This document shows positions 1 through 9,163 of a stretch of DNA of 17,710 bases, in pieces. Each line of letters opens with the position of its first letter. The stretch's first letter is position 1. Made by a program: the position numbers and the translations under genes. The notes below the pieces were generated by a model, which was given only the letters and a program-made list of their open reading frames with translations, had not been told where the DNA came from and did no database searches. This DNA is from Candidatus Absconditabacterales bacterium (GTDB lineage: Bacteria > Patescibacteria > JAEDAM01 > Absconditabacterales > Absconditicoccaceae), in NCBI GenBank assembly GCA_938010495.1, contig CALLUT010000097.1:1-17710 (forward strand), given 5' to 3'.

Positions 1-716
1 ATTTCTCTAATTCATTCAGCTTCAGCTCTTGCTTTTTGTAAGATCGCATCTGCTTCTCACTCTGCTTTTGCTTTTGCTTGTTCAGCTTCAAATTTAATAC
101 GTTCAAGATCGTTTTTAGACCTAAGTGCATCTTGTTCCGCTGTTACTTTTGATTCAATAGCCTTATTAAATCATTCACTAAATGCAAAATCTTCGATGTT
201 TACATCTGTTACATTTATATGTGCTTTTTCAAGTTTATTAACCAGTCATTCTTTGATCAATACACTTACCTCATCTCTCTTTGTAATAAGCTCTTCGGCT
301 GTATATTTTGCTGTAACAGCTTTTACTATTTCTTGAATTGCAGGAGCAATAATAGTTTCTTCAACTACAGCTTCAGTACCAACTTCTTGGAAAATATTTG
401 TTACTTTACTCGATAATAAATTATAGTTTAATGCCAGTGCGGTTGTTACCAACTGAAGATCTTTTGAAGAACTTCATGCTGCAACTTGTTTTTTCTTAAT
501 CTTCACATCCATTTGAACAATATCATCTACAAACGGGGTTTTCCAATGTAATCATTCATCCAACGGAAAATCAGAAACATTACCAAGCGTTACTTTTACT
601 CATCTATGTCATGGTTGTACAACTTCAAACAAGCTAAATGCTCAAATAAGAAGAAAGATAATTACAACTATTGCTAAAACCAAACCGATAGTTCTTGATA
701 ATCACTTTATCATCAT
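1..716 (-). CDS. Prohibitin/SPFH (band 7) family membrane protein, 3' end outside the window
   Basis: About 238 codons are visible, and the C-terminus lies beyond base 1. The start is the first of two adjacent ATG codons (716 and 713). A hydrophobic segment (residues about 8-28) forms one N-terminal membrane anchor. It is followed by an SPFH core with the prohibitin-like stretch VVQPGHRGVKVTLGNV and then LQLVTTALALNYNL. The visible end is an Ala/Glu/Lys-rich helix (KFEAEQAKAKAE, KARAEAEG) typical of the coiled coil after an SPFH domain. Such proteins form large membrane rings that modulate FtsH-type proteases or lipid domains; the specific role here is inferred only. Several glycines are TGA codons. 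The gene diverges from the SLH-thioredoxin gene across 117 bp. HflC/HflK or stomatin-like naming is possible, but the sequence looks most like prohibitin. Confidence 0.85.
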
Positions 717-796
717 GTTTACAAACAAAATTTAAATACTGTCATTCTAACAATGTTACTTACCTATGCAATTCACTTTAAAAGTAGCTAGCGATC

Positions 797-806
797 ATTA
801 TATACT
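797..806. promoter_or_regulatory. Overlapping divergent -10 boxes between the prohibitin and SLH-thioredoxin genes
   Basis: The minus strand reads TATAAT at 802-797, pointing to the prohibitin gene. The plus strand reads TATACT at 801-806, pointing to the SLH-thioredoxin gene. The two boxes overlap, and neither has a good -35 hexamer at 16-18 nt. This is a tentative assignment based on sequence only. If both work, the two genes would compete for RNA polymerase. Confidence 0.3.
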
Positions 807-833
807 ATGTATTTATTGTTTTATTAGACTATC

Positions 834-1865
834 ATGAAATTATTTACACGTCTTTTTATGCTCGTTTGAGCTTTTATTTTTGCAATGAGTATAGTGCCTC
901 AACAAACCTATGCCCTTGAAGTTGATATCGAAGATGTTCACCAATGGTTACATATTAAGGGACTGACAAGATATGATAATCTTGCGGACTTTAGAGCAAA
1001 TGATAGAATCACAAGATGAGAAGCTTCTAAATTTATTACACAATACGCGAAACTGCTAAATATGTGAACTTCATATACAGAATGTACATTTAGTGATATC
1101 GCAAATTACGATAATACACTAACGCCATTTATTGCTGAGGTATGTTCTTATGGGCTTATCAAATGATCTCAATGAAGATATATGCCAACAGGAAATTTAA
1201 CAGAAGCTGAAGCTGCAACTATTGTTGTAAGATCGTTGGAATGATTCAAGGACGAAACAAAAAGTCCATGGTATGTTGATTATTATAATCGTGCCAAAGA
1301 ACTACAATTGATAAACAATGAAACACTAGAATCAGTAAACACAACAAACATCACAAGAGGAAAATTATGAACATGGTTATTCTTAGCGTATGCTTGAATC
1401 TCAATTCCTGACGCTGGTCAAGAACAAGACCACTCGTTATTATGAGTTACAATGACAATTACAGATGCTGATGGAAATAAAACAGAAGTTAGTGGTAAAG
1501 CAATCATTGATGGTTGAGAAGATGAGCCTTTAGTAAAATGATATGTTGATTATGAAGAAAAATTATTAACTGATGCTATTACTCAATGACATCAAATAGT
1601 ACTATTCTTTAATGCCAGCCGATGTCCTCTATGTAAGACTCTCCATGCAGATCTTACAAATGAAGAAACAGTAATTCCTGAAAATCTCGTAATCTTTAAT
1701 GTAGATTATGATAGTGAAACTGCTCTAAAAGAAAAATTTGGTATTGCGAGTCAACATACTCTTGTTTACCTAGATAAAAAATGAGGAGAACTCTATAAAA
1801 ATGTTAAACAAGAATTATCACTTCTTGATATTGTTACAGTTATTTCTACTGCAAATTGAAAATAA
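834..1865 (+). CDS. Exported SLH-domain protein with a C-terminal thioredoxin-like domain
   Basis: 343 aa. Residues 1-26 form a signal peptide (basic MKLFTR, hydrophobic core, cleavage likely after TYA). Residues about 33-190 look like three S-layer homology modules: one with FRANDRITRGEASKFI, one with CTFSDIANY through LTEAEAATIVVRSL, and a third with SPWYVDYYNRAKEL. SLH modules normally bind cell-wall polymers. Residues about 225-343 resemble thioredoxin: VLFFNAS, then Cys264-Pro-Leu-Cys267, then a strand and helix typical of TlpA/thioredoxin folds. The residue before Cys264 is encoded by CGA; read as Trp it gives the canonical WCxxC. An extracytoplasmic, wall-bound redox role is inferred. 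The stop codon TAA shares one base with the ATG of the next gene, so the two are probably co-transcribed and translationally coupled. No Shine-Dalgarno sequence is seen. Confidence 0.85.
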
Positions 1866-2548
1866 TGAGACTTGATAAATACCTTAGTAATTTACAAGTT
1901 TTAACAAGAAAACAGTCACGCAAAACGATAAAGCGTGGCTGATTTTTTATCAATAATATAGAAGTATTTGATTCTGCTCATGTACTTAAAGAAGGAGATA
2001 TCCTAACACTAGATTGAATAGATCATGAAGTTCGTTGGAATATTACAATCCGTTTACGAAAACCAGCATGATATGTTTGTAGTGAGGTTCCAGAATGACC
2101 ATGGCAATCATATAAAGACTTATTAGATGATTGTCCATATGCTCCACTAATTCATGTTGCATGAAGACTTGATGCTGATACAGAATGACTCGTCATAGTA
2201 ACAAGTGACTGACAGCTCAATCACAAGATTATTAGTCCAAAGCACAACTGTAAAAAACGTTACCACGTAACATGTAAAAAACAGCTTGAGAAAAAAGAGG
2301 CTAGATGGTTAGAAAAATGAGTAATACTTGACGATTGATATAAGACATTACCAGCAGTATGCACACTCATAGAGCCTGATTCATATGGGAAAAGCAAATT
2401 CTTACACTTAACTCTTACAGAAGGAAAATTTCATCAAGTAAAACGTATGCTTGAAGCAATTAACAACAAGGTTACTCACCTGAAAAGAGAGACTGTTTGA
2501 GCATGGGATTTGGAAGGGTTGACTAGTTGAGAACGGGAATATCTTTAG
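1865..2548 (+). CDS. rsuA: 16S rRNA pseudouridine synthase, RsuA/RluB/E/F family
   Basis: 227 aa, the usual size for RsuA. The N-terminus is an S4 RNA-binding domain (MRLDKYLSNL at residue 1, with the typical G-D-I-L-T-L-D-G end near residue 60). The catalytic domain carries KPAGYVCS, then G-R-L-D-A-D-T-E-G-L with the likely nucleophile Asp103; the Gly100 and the later Gly of this motif are TGA codons. EGKFHQVKRML near residue 190 is the family's substrate-binding motif. The family converts a specific uridine of rRNA to pseudouridine; position 516 of 16S rRNA is the RsuA target, and RluE/RluF-type specificity cannot be ruled out. The penultimate motif GE-CGG-EYL suggests CGG=Trp (GEW is common at this site). 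The gene starts on the last base of the upstream stop. It ends in TAG, the only TAG stop in the window, and overlaps the convergent gene by four bases. Confidence 0.9.
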
Positions 2549-3228
2549 GCTACCAACATCGGTTTTTTAGGGTTAACTTCAACTTCTTCATCTCAATCAT
2601 CTTCGTCAAAGATGTATTCAACAAAATCTTTTCGCATATCAACTCATTCAAAATAATTTCGATCTTTATAAGGATGTATACAGGCTATTTGGCATAAAGT
2701 TTGATATAATCAATTTACGTCATATTGGTTTATTATTCATCATTCGTGTTTTCTAATAACCTCTTGTGCAATATATGGTTCATACATTATAAAGTTTCCT
2801 GTATCTCTAATTCACAATGGTTTACGTTGTTTACAATTAAGAAAAACTGCCTCTTTAAATTCAGGTAATATGGATTTAGTTGTAAGTATCTTTTTGATTT
2901 CCACCCTTGGTAGAAGAGCTATATTTGTTGTTAGTTCATTAAATCGATGTTTGATAGTATCGTTCCAATTATCATAATAAAATCCTTGAAAATCTATGCT
3001 AATCCTCTTTATCCTTTCTCGTTCCGAACGAGTTTCATCGATTTCATAAAGTCTTTCATCATCTAACAAATCTGGATTCAATTCAAGAACTTCAGACGCT
3101 AGTTTTTTATATTGAAAAACAACACACGGTATTGTAGGAATTGCATATTTAAAATTTTCTTTGTTCACAACACTTAACGCTTTGAGTCAGACTTCTATAT
3201 CGTTGTTATATGTATATTCAATACTCAT
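2545..3228 (-). CDS. Hypothetical protein with acidic C-terminal tail
   Basis: 227 aa, not recognised. The ATG at 3228 (MSIEYTYNNDIEVG) was chosen because it is the first ATG after the upstream promoter and keeps the full open frame; a GTG at 3168 is a shorter alternative. The protein is soluble with no signal peptide or membrane segment. It is rich in charged residues (DDERLYEIDETRSERERIKR near residues 55-75) and ends in a very acidic stretch (FDEDDGDEEVEVNPKKP). Several in-frame TGA codons, including the one after KQRKPL, fit reading as glycine and support real coding. Its stop overlaps the 3' end of rsuA on the other strand by four bases. A TTGACA-type promoter lies upstream, similar to that of the other small unknown gene at 11730-12227. 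Confidence 0.65.
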
Positions 3229-3262
3229 GTTTTTTGTGAAATGGTATAAATTTATTGATAAA

Positions 3263-3290
3263 TTAATAATTAATTTAAAATAGATGTCAA
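3263..3290 (-). promoter_or_regulatory. Sigma-70-like promoter for the hypothetical gene ending at 2545
   Basis: On the minus strand TTGACA (3290-3285), a 16-nt spacer and TATTAA (3268-3263) lie about 35 nt before the start codon at 3228. The -35 box has the context ATTGACAT, which recurs before the other small unknown gene (12280-12275). Confidence 0.5.
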
Positions 3291-3315
3291 TATTAAAAAT
3301 ATATTTTAGTATTGA

Positions 3316-3343
3316 TTGACAATAAATATTTACTATACATAAT
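3316..3343 (+). promoter_or_regulatory. Sigma-70-like promoter for pyrC-pyrD
   Basis: TTGACA (3316-3321), a 16-nt spacer and CATAAT (3338-3343) lie 26 nt before the pyrC ATG. The TTGACA faces the TTGACA of the divergent gene (3290-3285), which creates the inverted repeat TGTCAAT/ATTGACA (3285-3291, 3315-3321). That repeat is explained by back-to-back promoters and need not be an operator. Confidence 0.6.
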
Positions 3344-3368
3344 GTATTTATGTTTTGGATAAATCACA

Positions 3369-5288
3369 ATGCACCAACATTCAGATTTCAATGAAAAGAA
3401 ATGGTATAGAACTATATATGACAATTGAGAACGAGTCAGCGATATAGATGAACTTATTGTCCAAGATAAAAAAACATGAAAAGATTATCTTGCTGTTGCA
3501 AATTATGCAAGCGATGAAGAAGCTTTCCTACTATGTGAATTAGAAAAACTTCCAGATAGAGGAAGAAAAATGTCATGTCTCCATGATTGAGAAGAAATCG
3601 ATCTTATAGTATACTGCACTCACTGACATCTTAGAGGGCATATCAATGATCCTTACAATGAACATTGAATTAATCCTGAATCAGGTATAAAAGAAATGGC
3701 AATAGGATGATATGCATGAGGATGACTTATGCCAAATACAAAACCCGCACTCAATACATATGAATTATTTAATGATTATTTTATTAGAGTAATAAAAGCT
3801 GAACAACAACAATCTCCTGGAGTAAGAACATACAATATGGGTCATTTTTGTGTGAATGACTGAAAAGACAAAGAATGAAATCGACAAAACAATATAGAAG
3901 AATGTAAATTATGACTTCAGCATGAAAGATGTATGTGACTAAAAGTTTATCCTGGACTAGAAGGGGAATGATCTGTAACCACGTGATTTTGATGATCTGA
4001 AACATACCAATGTACAGCAGAAGAATGATCTACTCTTGATCTTGCTGCACAAGCATGTTTAGAGACAGATAAGACACTTACTGTTCACTGTGAAACACCA
4101 TGATTATCTCAAAATACTTGAGAAGCAGAAAGAGATTATATCAAAAATGTAATTCTCCCATTAGCAAAAAGATATCCAAAATTAAAGCTTGTCGTAGCAC
4201 ACGTGACTTTAAAAAGCACAGTACTTGATGTAATCAGGGCAAACATGATGTTTTGATCAAACATACATATGGAGTTTACAGCTGATCATCTTTTCTCAAA
4301 TAAGGACGATATTAAAAACATTGCTAAACGTATGGATAAGTTAGATCCTGAATTACAATGAAAATGAGCATGATTATGAGAATGCTTTCCGCAAGTAAGA
4401 TGAAATGAAGATGTTGAAAACCTAACTTTAGAATGATGAGATGAAAATAGAGATTTCTTGTGACGATGTATGAAAATGGCTACTAGAACACCATATTTCA
4501 AAATTCTTTTATGAACAGACCATGCTCCTCACCCGAAAGAAAATAAACTTAAAGAAAATCCTTCAAGATGAATTTCAAGTTATAAAGACTCTCTAAGAAT
4601 TTATGCAGAAATAGCGAAACAAAACTGAATTACTGTTGAACAATTTAAACAATTTACAAGTGGAAATGCTATTGAACTTCATTCATTTTTAAAGAATTTA
4701 TATGATAATGATGATCTTAGAGAAACTACATTAATACATAAAGGACCAATACAAATGAATCCTAGTGAAAGAAAAAGGAGAGAAGAAAAAGCAATAACGA
4801 GTTTATACTATTTAGTTAACGAAATACCTAGATATTATGAAAGAAAAGACTTCGAACTATATCATGGAAGATTAGATAATTGAAAAAAATTAACTACATT
4901 TCCTAGTGAATTAGAGCATGTTATTCAAGAACTAGAATATTACCTTGATGACTTTAACAATACGAGATTAATGATTAAAGAATGTGATACTTATAAAGAT
5001 TGAAAATACATACACCAAGAATATATGCCAATTGATCCTGTTAAAAAAATAAAACGCTTAAGAGAGCTTCAAGAACTCATGGCTTGAGTAAACATTACAA
5101 ACGAATTAATATGAAAAGATAATGAACTAATTAGAAGAAATTTCTTAGAAATAACTTATTATATAAATCTTATTGGGTCATTTGAAAAAAAACTAGAAAA
5201 GAATAATACTTTAGAGTTAAGTCATTATGACTGAAACGTACTCTCACCATATTGATCAGAATATGTGAATTTTACTATTGAAAAATAA
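3369..5288 (+). CDS. pyrC: Dihydroorotase with a long C-terminal extension
   Basis: 639 aa; class II dihydroorotases are about 350 aa. The catalytic part (residues 1 to about 440) carries all expected metal ligands: His85 and His87 in H-G-H-L-R, Lys192 in GLKVYPG (the lysine carboxylated in this family), His240 in VHCETPG, His278 in VVAHVT and Asp384 in LGTDHAPHP. Gly86 between the two histidines is a TGA codon. The enzyme closes carbamoyl-aspartate to dihydroorotate in pyrimidine synthesis, in the cytosol. Residues about 446-639 are an extra, mostly helical and charged region (MNPSERKRREEKAI, ELEHVIQELEYYL) with no recognised domain. It is followed after 3 nt by pyrD, which carries the next pathway step, so the two form an operon. 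The ATG at 3369 sits 26 nt after a good promoter and has no Shine-Dalgarno sequence. Confidence 0.88.
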
Positions 5289-5291
5289 TCT

Positions 5292-6593
5292 ATGAACAAC
5301 TTTTTTTGAAAAGCTCTCCATGAGTGAATGCACCTACTCAACAAACATAACGTTAAGAATATTATTTCGGACTGAGAAGCATTTCATGAGAAAATACAAA
5401 ATCGCATGAAAGCTCGTGCTTGAGAAGCAATGCTCAATAACAAACCAATTAAATGAGCATATATGAAATTCTACAAAAGCCTATGATATAAAGATCCTAT
5501 CCTGAATTATACTCGAAAACCTGAATGAAAAGATGAACTCTTTTTCGAGAACCCATTACTTTACTCAGCATGATCTGACAAATATTGATATTGAGTACCA
5601 TATAATGAAAAAATATTTGGATGACTTTATGTTTGATGAATAACAAAAGAATACAGACCATGAAATTGAAGAAAAATATGAGATCGATTACCCTTACCAA
5701 GAGTAGGAAAAGATTATGACAATCTTTCAATGACCAATCGATTTTGACTCAATAATAATTGAGTACATTGACTAAAATATACAATCGGCGCATACGATTG
5801 AAATAATCTACGAACCAAAAAACCAGTATGATACAATATTGCCTGAGAAACAAAAAATTATGCATATATAGTATCTCAACTAAGCGATACAATAAAAGAA
5901 CATCAAGCATTTTTTGAACTAAACTTCTCATGTCCAAACCATGCAGCAATGGAGTGATTACAAGAAAAATACGATGAGCTTCGTCAAACAATTCTTGCTG
6001 TAAAAAAAGCTAACAGATACAATAAACCAATCGTAGTAAAAATTGGAATTCATACTGCAACGCCATGATATAACAAAAGCAAAGATCTCTCAGAAGAACA
6101 AATCAGAAAAATTGTAAATATATGTGTTGAAGAATGAGTTGATTGAATCAATGCAACAAATACATCAAAAGAACGTATTGATAATTTAGGATGATCAAAT
6201 AATTGGTATGATCCGAGCAAAGAACTAAAAGATTACAGTTGAAATATAGTATGATGAATGAGCTGAAAACTTATACAAGATAGAGCCTTAGAAACTACCA
6301 AAATGGTTAAAGATGAACTTAATAAGTTATGATCAAATATGCTAGTTATTGGAACATGATGAATCTGAGCTGATCGCAAGTTCGAAGAAGTTGGTCATCA
6401 TGCTGTTGCTTTAGCTCAAGCAGAAGCAGATTTATACTGAATGTTTACTGGGTTTATTTATTCTCCTGCTACTGCGAATAGAGTACTAAAAGCGCTAGCA
6501 AAATATAAACGTTTATTAAAAAGAAGGGATTGAAAAATATTATATGTCGATAACAAAGAGTACGTAAGAGATCTCAATAGAGACACTAATTAA
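5292..6593 (+). CDS. pyrD: Dihydroorotate dehydrogenase family protein
   Basis: 433 aa, longer than usual (310-360). It oxidises dihydroorotate to orotate with FMN, following PyrC in the pathway. Landmarks: NPLLYSAGSDKYGYG near residue 90, FGLNNNGVHGL near 155, ELNFSCPN with Cys214 at the catalytic-base position, KPIVVKIG near 245, GINATNTS near 285, GGMSGKLIQDRALE near 320 and VIGTGGIGADRKF near 350 (FMN phosphate loop). Cysteine at the base position is typical of class 1 enzymes; class 2 uses serine. The N-terminal extension of about 80 residues and the LNNNG context recall class 2. No clear membrane helix is seen at the N-terminus, so the electron acceptor is uncertain. It sits 3 nt after pyrC. 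The 3' end is 6 nt from the convergent tRNA gene. Confidence 0.85.
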
Positions 6594-6599
6594 TATCTT

Positions 6600-6672
<73 letters not shown>

Positions 6673-6721
6673 AAAACGATGCAATAGACAGTATTGATAG
6701 ATAGATATTTTTCAAGTATAA

Positions 6722-6850
6722 TAATACCCTATCATGAAATACAGATAGGGTTATTTATGATTTAATAAGATTGACGTTCTAGTTATTGAAAAACTAATGG
6801 GTGAGAAACGTCAATCTGTGCGAAAAGGGCCCTTTACACACGACGAAATC
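6722..6850 (-). ncRNA. Candidate structured small RNA, three hairpins, upstream of tRNA-Thr
   Basis: Starting about 7 nt after a strong minus-strand -10 box, the transcript would fold into three hairpins. The first (6841-6818) is GUGUG-U-AAAG / CUUU-U-CGCAC around a GGCC loop. One pair is G-U on this strand but A-C on the other, which favours the minus strand. The second (6817-6768) has a perfect 11-bp stem AGATTGACGTT/AACGTCAATCT with an inner TAGTT/AACTA stem. The third (6751-6726) has an 8-bp stem ACCCTATC/GATAGGGT followed by an A/T-rich tail, a weak terminator. No open frame of note lies here. It does not match tmRNA, SRP RNA, RNase P RNA or 6S RNA as far as can be judged by eye. It could be an independent RNA or the leader of the tRNA transcript. 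Confidence 0.45.
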
Positions 6851-6856
6851 ACCTAT

Positions 6857-6885
6857 ATTATATCGAATACTATAAGTACAATCAA
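6857..6885 (-). promoter_or_regulatory. Strong sigma-70-like promoter for the candidate RNA and tRNA-Thr
   Basis: On the minus strand TTGATT (6885-6880), a 17-nt spacer and a perfect TATAAT (6862-6857). No protein gene follows on this strand before the tRNA at 6672, so the promoter serves an RNA transcript. Confidence 0.65.
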
Positions 6886-6939
6886 GAAAATTTTAATTGT
6901 ATATACAAAACGCTTGATTTTTTTGCTTGCACAAATAGA

Positions 6940-6952
6940 CTATAAACTGCTT
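6940..6952 (+). repeat. 13-nt element shared with the lysE leader (copy 1, before argS)
   Basis: CTATAAACTGCTT, 18 nt before the argS ATG. An exact copy occurs on the minus strand at 12991-12979 before the lysE-type gene. Similarity continues downstream (CCTATAAAAATAA versus CCTATATAATAAC). It may be a shared promoter -10 region (TATAAA) or a leader motif. No clean -35 box at 16-18 nt was found. Confidence 0.4.
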
Positions 6953-6970
6953 TAAAAGCCTATAAAAATA

Positions 6971-8674
6971 ATGAATATAAAAGATCATATCATTCCGTTA
7001 TTGGAAAAATCATCAACAACTATAAATCCTGATCTTCTTGAAAAACCACAAGATCGTACTATGGGAGATTTTGCTCTACCATGCTTTCAATTTGCAAAAG
7101 AACTTCGTAAAGCGCCTCAACAAATAGCTCAAGATCTTGCCCAAGAACTCACTAATCATCTAGATCAAAACTCCTCAATAGAAAAAATAGTAGCTACATG
7201 ACCATATATTAACTTCTTTACAAAGACTGCTGTCCTAGCAGAAAACTTACTTCAAGAAATAACTGAAGAGTGAGAACATTATTGAATTTGAGAAAAGAAA
7301 AACGAACGCATACTTATAGAATCACCAGGACCAAACACAAACAAACCTCTCCACTTATGACATGTAAGAAATATGTTACTTGGGAATTCTCTTGGTAATG
7401 TACTTGCATTTGCATGATATGATGTACACGCAATTGATATAGTAAATGATCGCTGAGTACATATTTGCAAATCAATGCTCACGTACAAACTTTTTTGAAA
7501 TAACGAACAACCAGATATCAAATCAGATCATTATGTTTGAAAACGATATGTAAGATTTGCTCAAGAAGTAGCAGAAAATCCATCTCTTAATGAAGATGCT
7601 CAAAGCATGCTACAACAACGAGAAGCATGAGACAAAGATACAGTAGAACTACGAGATTTGATGAGACAACGATGTATTTCCTGACAACAAGAAACATATA
7701 AAAGATTTTGAACACAGATAGAAAAAGCATATTACGAAAGTGATCACTATCTTAAATGAAAAGCAATTGTAGAAGACTGAGTCAAGACATGACTCTTCAC
7801 CAAAAATGAAAAGTGACACCTAACATACAATGATGAAAAACTATGAGATAAAATCGTTCTCAGATCAGATGGTACTTCAATATACATAACACAAGACATT
7901 GCTCTTTGAAAGATCAGATATGATGACCGGACCATGGATCGTATGATTTACGTTGTTTGAAATGAACAAGAAGATCACTTTAAATTTTTATTTAGTATTT
8001 TCAAGGTACTAGGACTTCCTTTTGCTGACAAGTGTCATCATCTTTCTTACGGTATGGTTGCTCTTCCAGATGGGAAAATGAAAAGTAGAGAGTGAACTGT
8101 TGTAGATGCAGACGATATTGCACAAGAAACTCACCAACAAAGTTACGATATGCTCAAAGAGCGCTATCCAAATCTCTCCATAGAAGAACTACACGCTAGA
8201 GCAGAGAAAATTGCAATGTGAGCTATAAAATTTTTCTTCCTTAAATACGATGCAGTCAAAAACTTTGTTTATGATAAAGATTCATCACTTCGTTTTGACT
8301 GAGAAACTTGACCATATATTCAATATACATATGCAAGATGTTGTAGTATTCTTGAAAAAGCTAAAAGCTATAACCTACTAAATGAGGTCGCTTATGATCT
8401 TCTCAAAGAAGATGAAGAAAGATTATTACTAATTCATCTCAACGAGTTTTGAGATGCAATTCAAGAAGCAGCTAACCGTTACCAACCATATCTTGTAGCG
8501 CGTTACACATTGGAACTAGCACACTTATTCAATTCTTTCTACCAAAAACATACTGTTGTTGATCTTGATAATCCTGAACTAAGCAGAGTTCGCGTATCAC
8601 TTGTACAAGCGACTCAAACTGTTTTAAAAAGTGGTTTAGAATTATTATGAATTGATGTATTAGATAAAATGTAA
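6971..8674 (+). CDS. argS: Arginyl-tRNA synthetase
   Basis: 567 aa, full length for class I ArgRS. It charges tRNA-Arg with arginine in the cytosol. The N-terminal tRNA-binding domain covers residues 1 to about 100 ([18 protein letters not shown]). The catalytic core has [14 protein letters not shown], with the HIGH motif as His128-Leu-Gly-His131 whose Gly is a TGA codon, and the KMSKS-like loop Lys369-Met-Lys-Ser372. VNDRGVHICKSM and YVVGNEQEDHF are typical of ArgRS. The C-terminal anticodon-binding DALR domain ends LGIDVLDKM. Three CGA codons (residues 217, 228, 234) fall where ArgRS has Trp in the xWEAGD, ALWxxM and MxxWv segments, while expected arginines use AGA, CGT or CGC. This enzyme is directly relevant to the recoded arginine codons. 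The ATG has no Shine-Dalgarno sequence. It is first of three plus-strand genes. Confidence 0.95.
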
Positions 8675-8681
8675 CATCGCT

Positions 8682-8707
8682 TTAGACTTTACACAATCTA
8701 ATTTTTT
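8682..8707 (+). terminator. Weak intrinsic terminator after argS
   Basis: A short stem TTAGA/TCTAA (8682-8686, 8697-8701) is followed by six T. The stem is only five mostly A-T pairs, so termination would be partial at best. Confidence 0.3.
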
Positions 8708-8746
8708 CCTATACTCAACCTCAATCATTTACAATTAAAATTCTTC

Positions 8747-9148
8747 ATGAAAACACTTATCTTCAGATCAAAAACAATGTTAATATGAGTAGTCTTATTA
8801 GCTTATATCATATGGTTATTTATCCAATGAAAAACCGTGGCTAGTACTGAGACATTATCACTAGTGAGTATTATAGTATGCGCACTAATAGCTCTCTACT
8901 TAATAGCAATCATTGTATTTAAGTGACTAATGCCGACTAACAGATACACCCTAGCAATGGTATGAATAGCGACGATTTTATACTCAAACCTCTATATGAT
9001 AGATGACCCATCTAATCATGTATACCTTGGAGATATAATGAAATTAGTGTGAGTATTTCTAATTATTGCATGACCAATAAAACTACTCTTCACAGAAGAA
9101 ATGGAACAAGAACAGTTTGATAAAACAGTTGAAGTTATTGAAGTATAA
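8747..9148 (+). CDS. Small hypothetical membrane protein, four TM segments
   Basis: 133 aa, not recognised. Four hydrophobic segments are seen at about residues 10-27, 37-58, 64-84 and 92-115. A short charged C-terminal tail (EEMEQEQFDKTVEVIEV) follows. There is no signal peptide distinct from the first helix and no catalytic motif. Several glycines in the helices are TGA codons. It lies 72 nt after argS and 15 nt before rlmA, so it is probably co-transcribed with rlmA. The ATG at 8747 is the first in frame after an upstream A/T-rich leader. Confidence 0.75.
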
Positions 9149-9163
9149 TTCACCCTTACGTTG

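Noticed and set aside
3285..3321. Inverted repeat TGTCAAT/ATTGACA as a repressor operator
   Set aside because: The two halves are the -35 boxes of divergent promoters, which explains the symmetry without an operator.
6673..6970. T-box or other known riboswitch in front of argS
   Set aside because: No T-box sequence or specifier loop is seen, and the strongest promoter and the G-U pair favour the minus strand.
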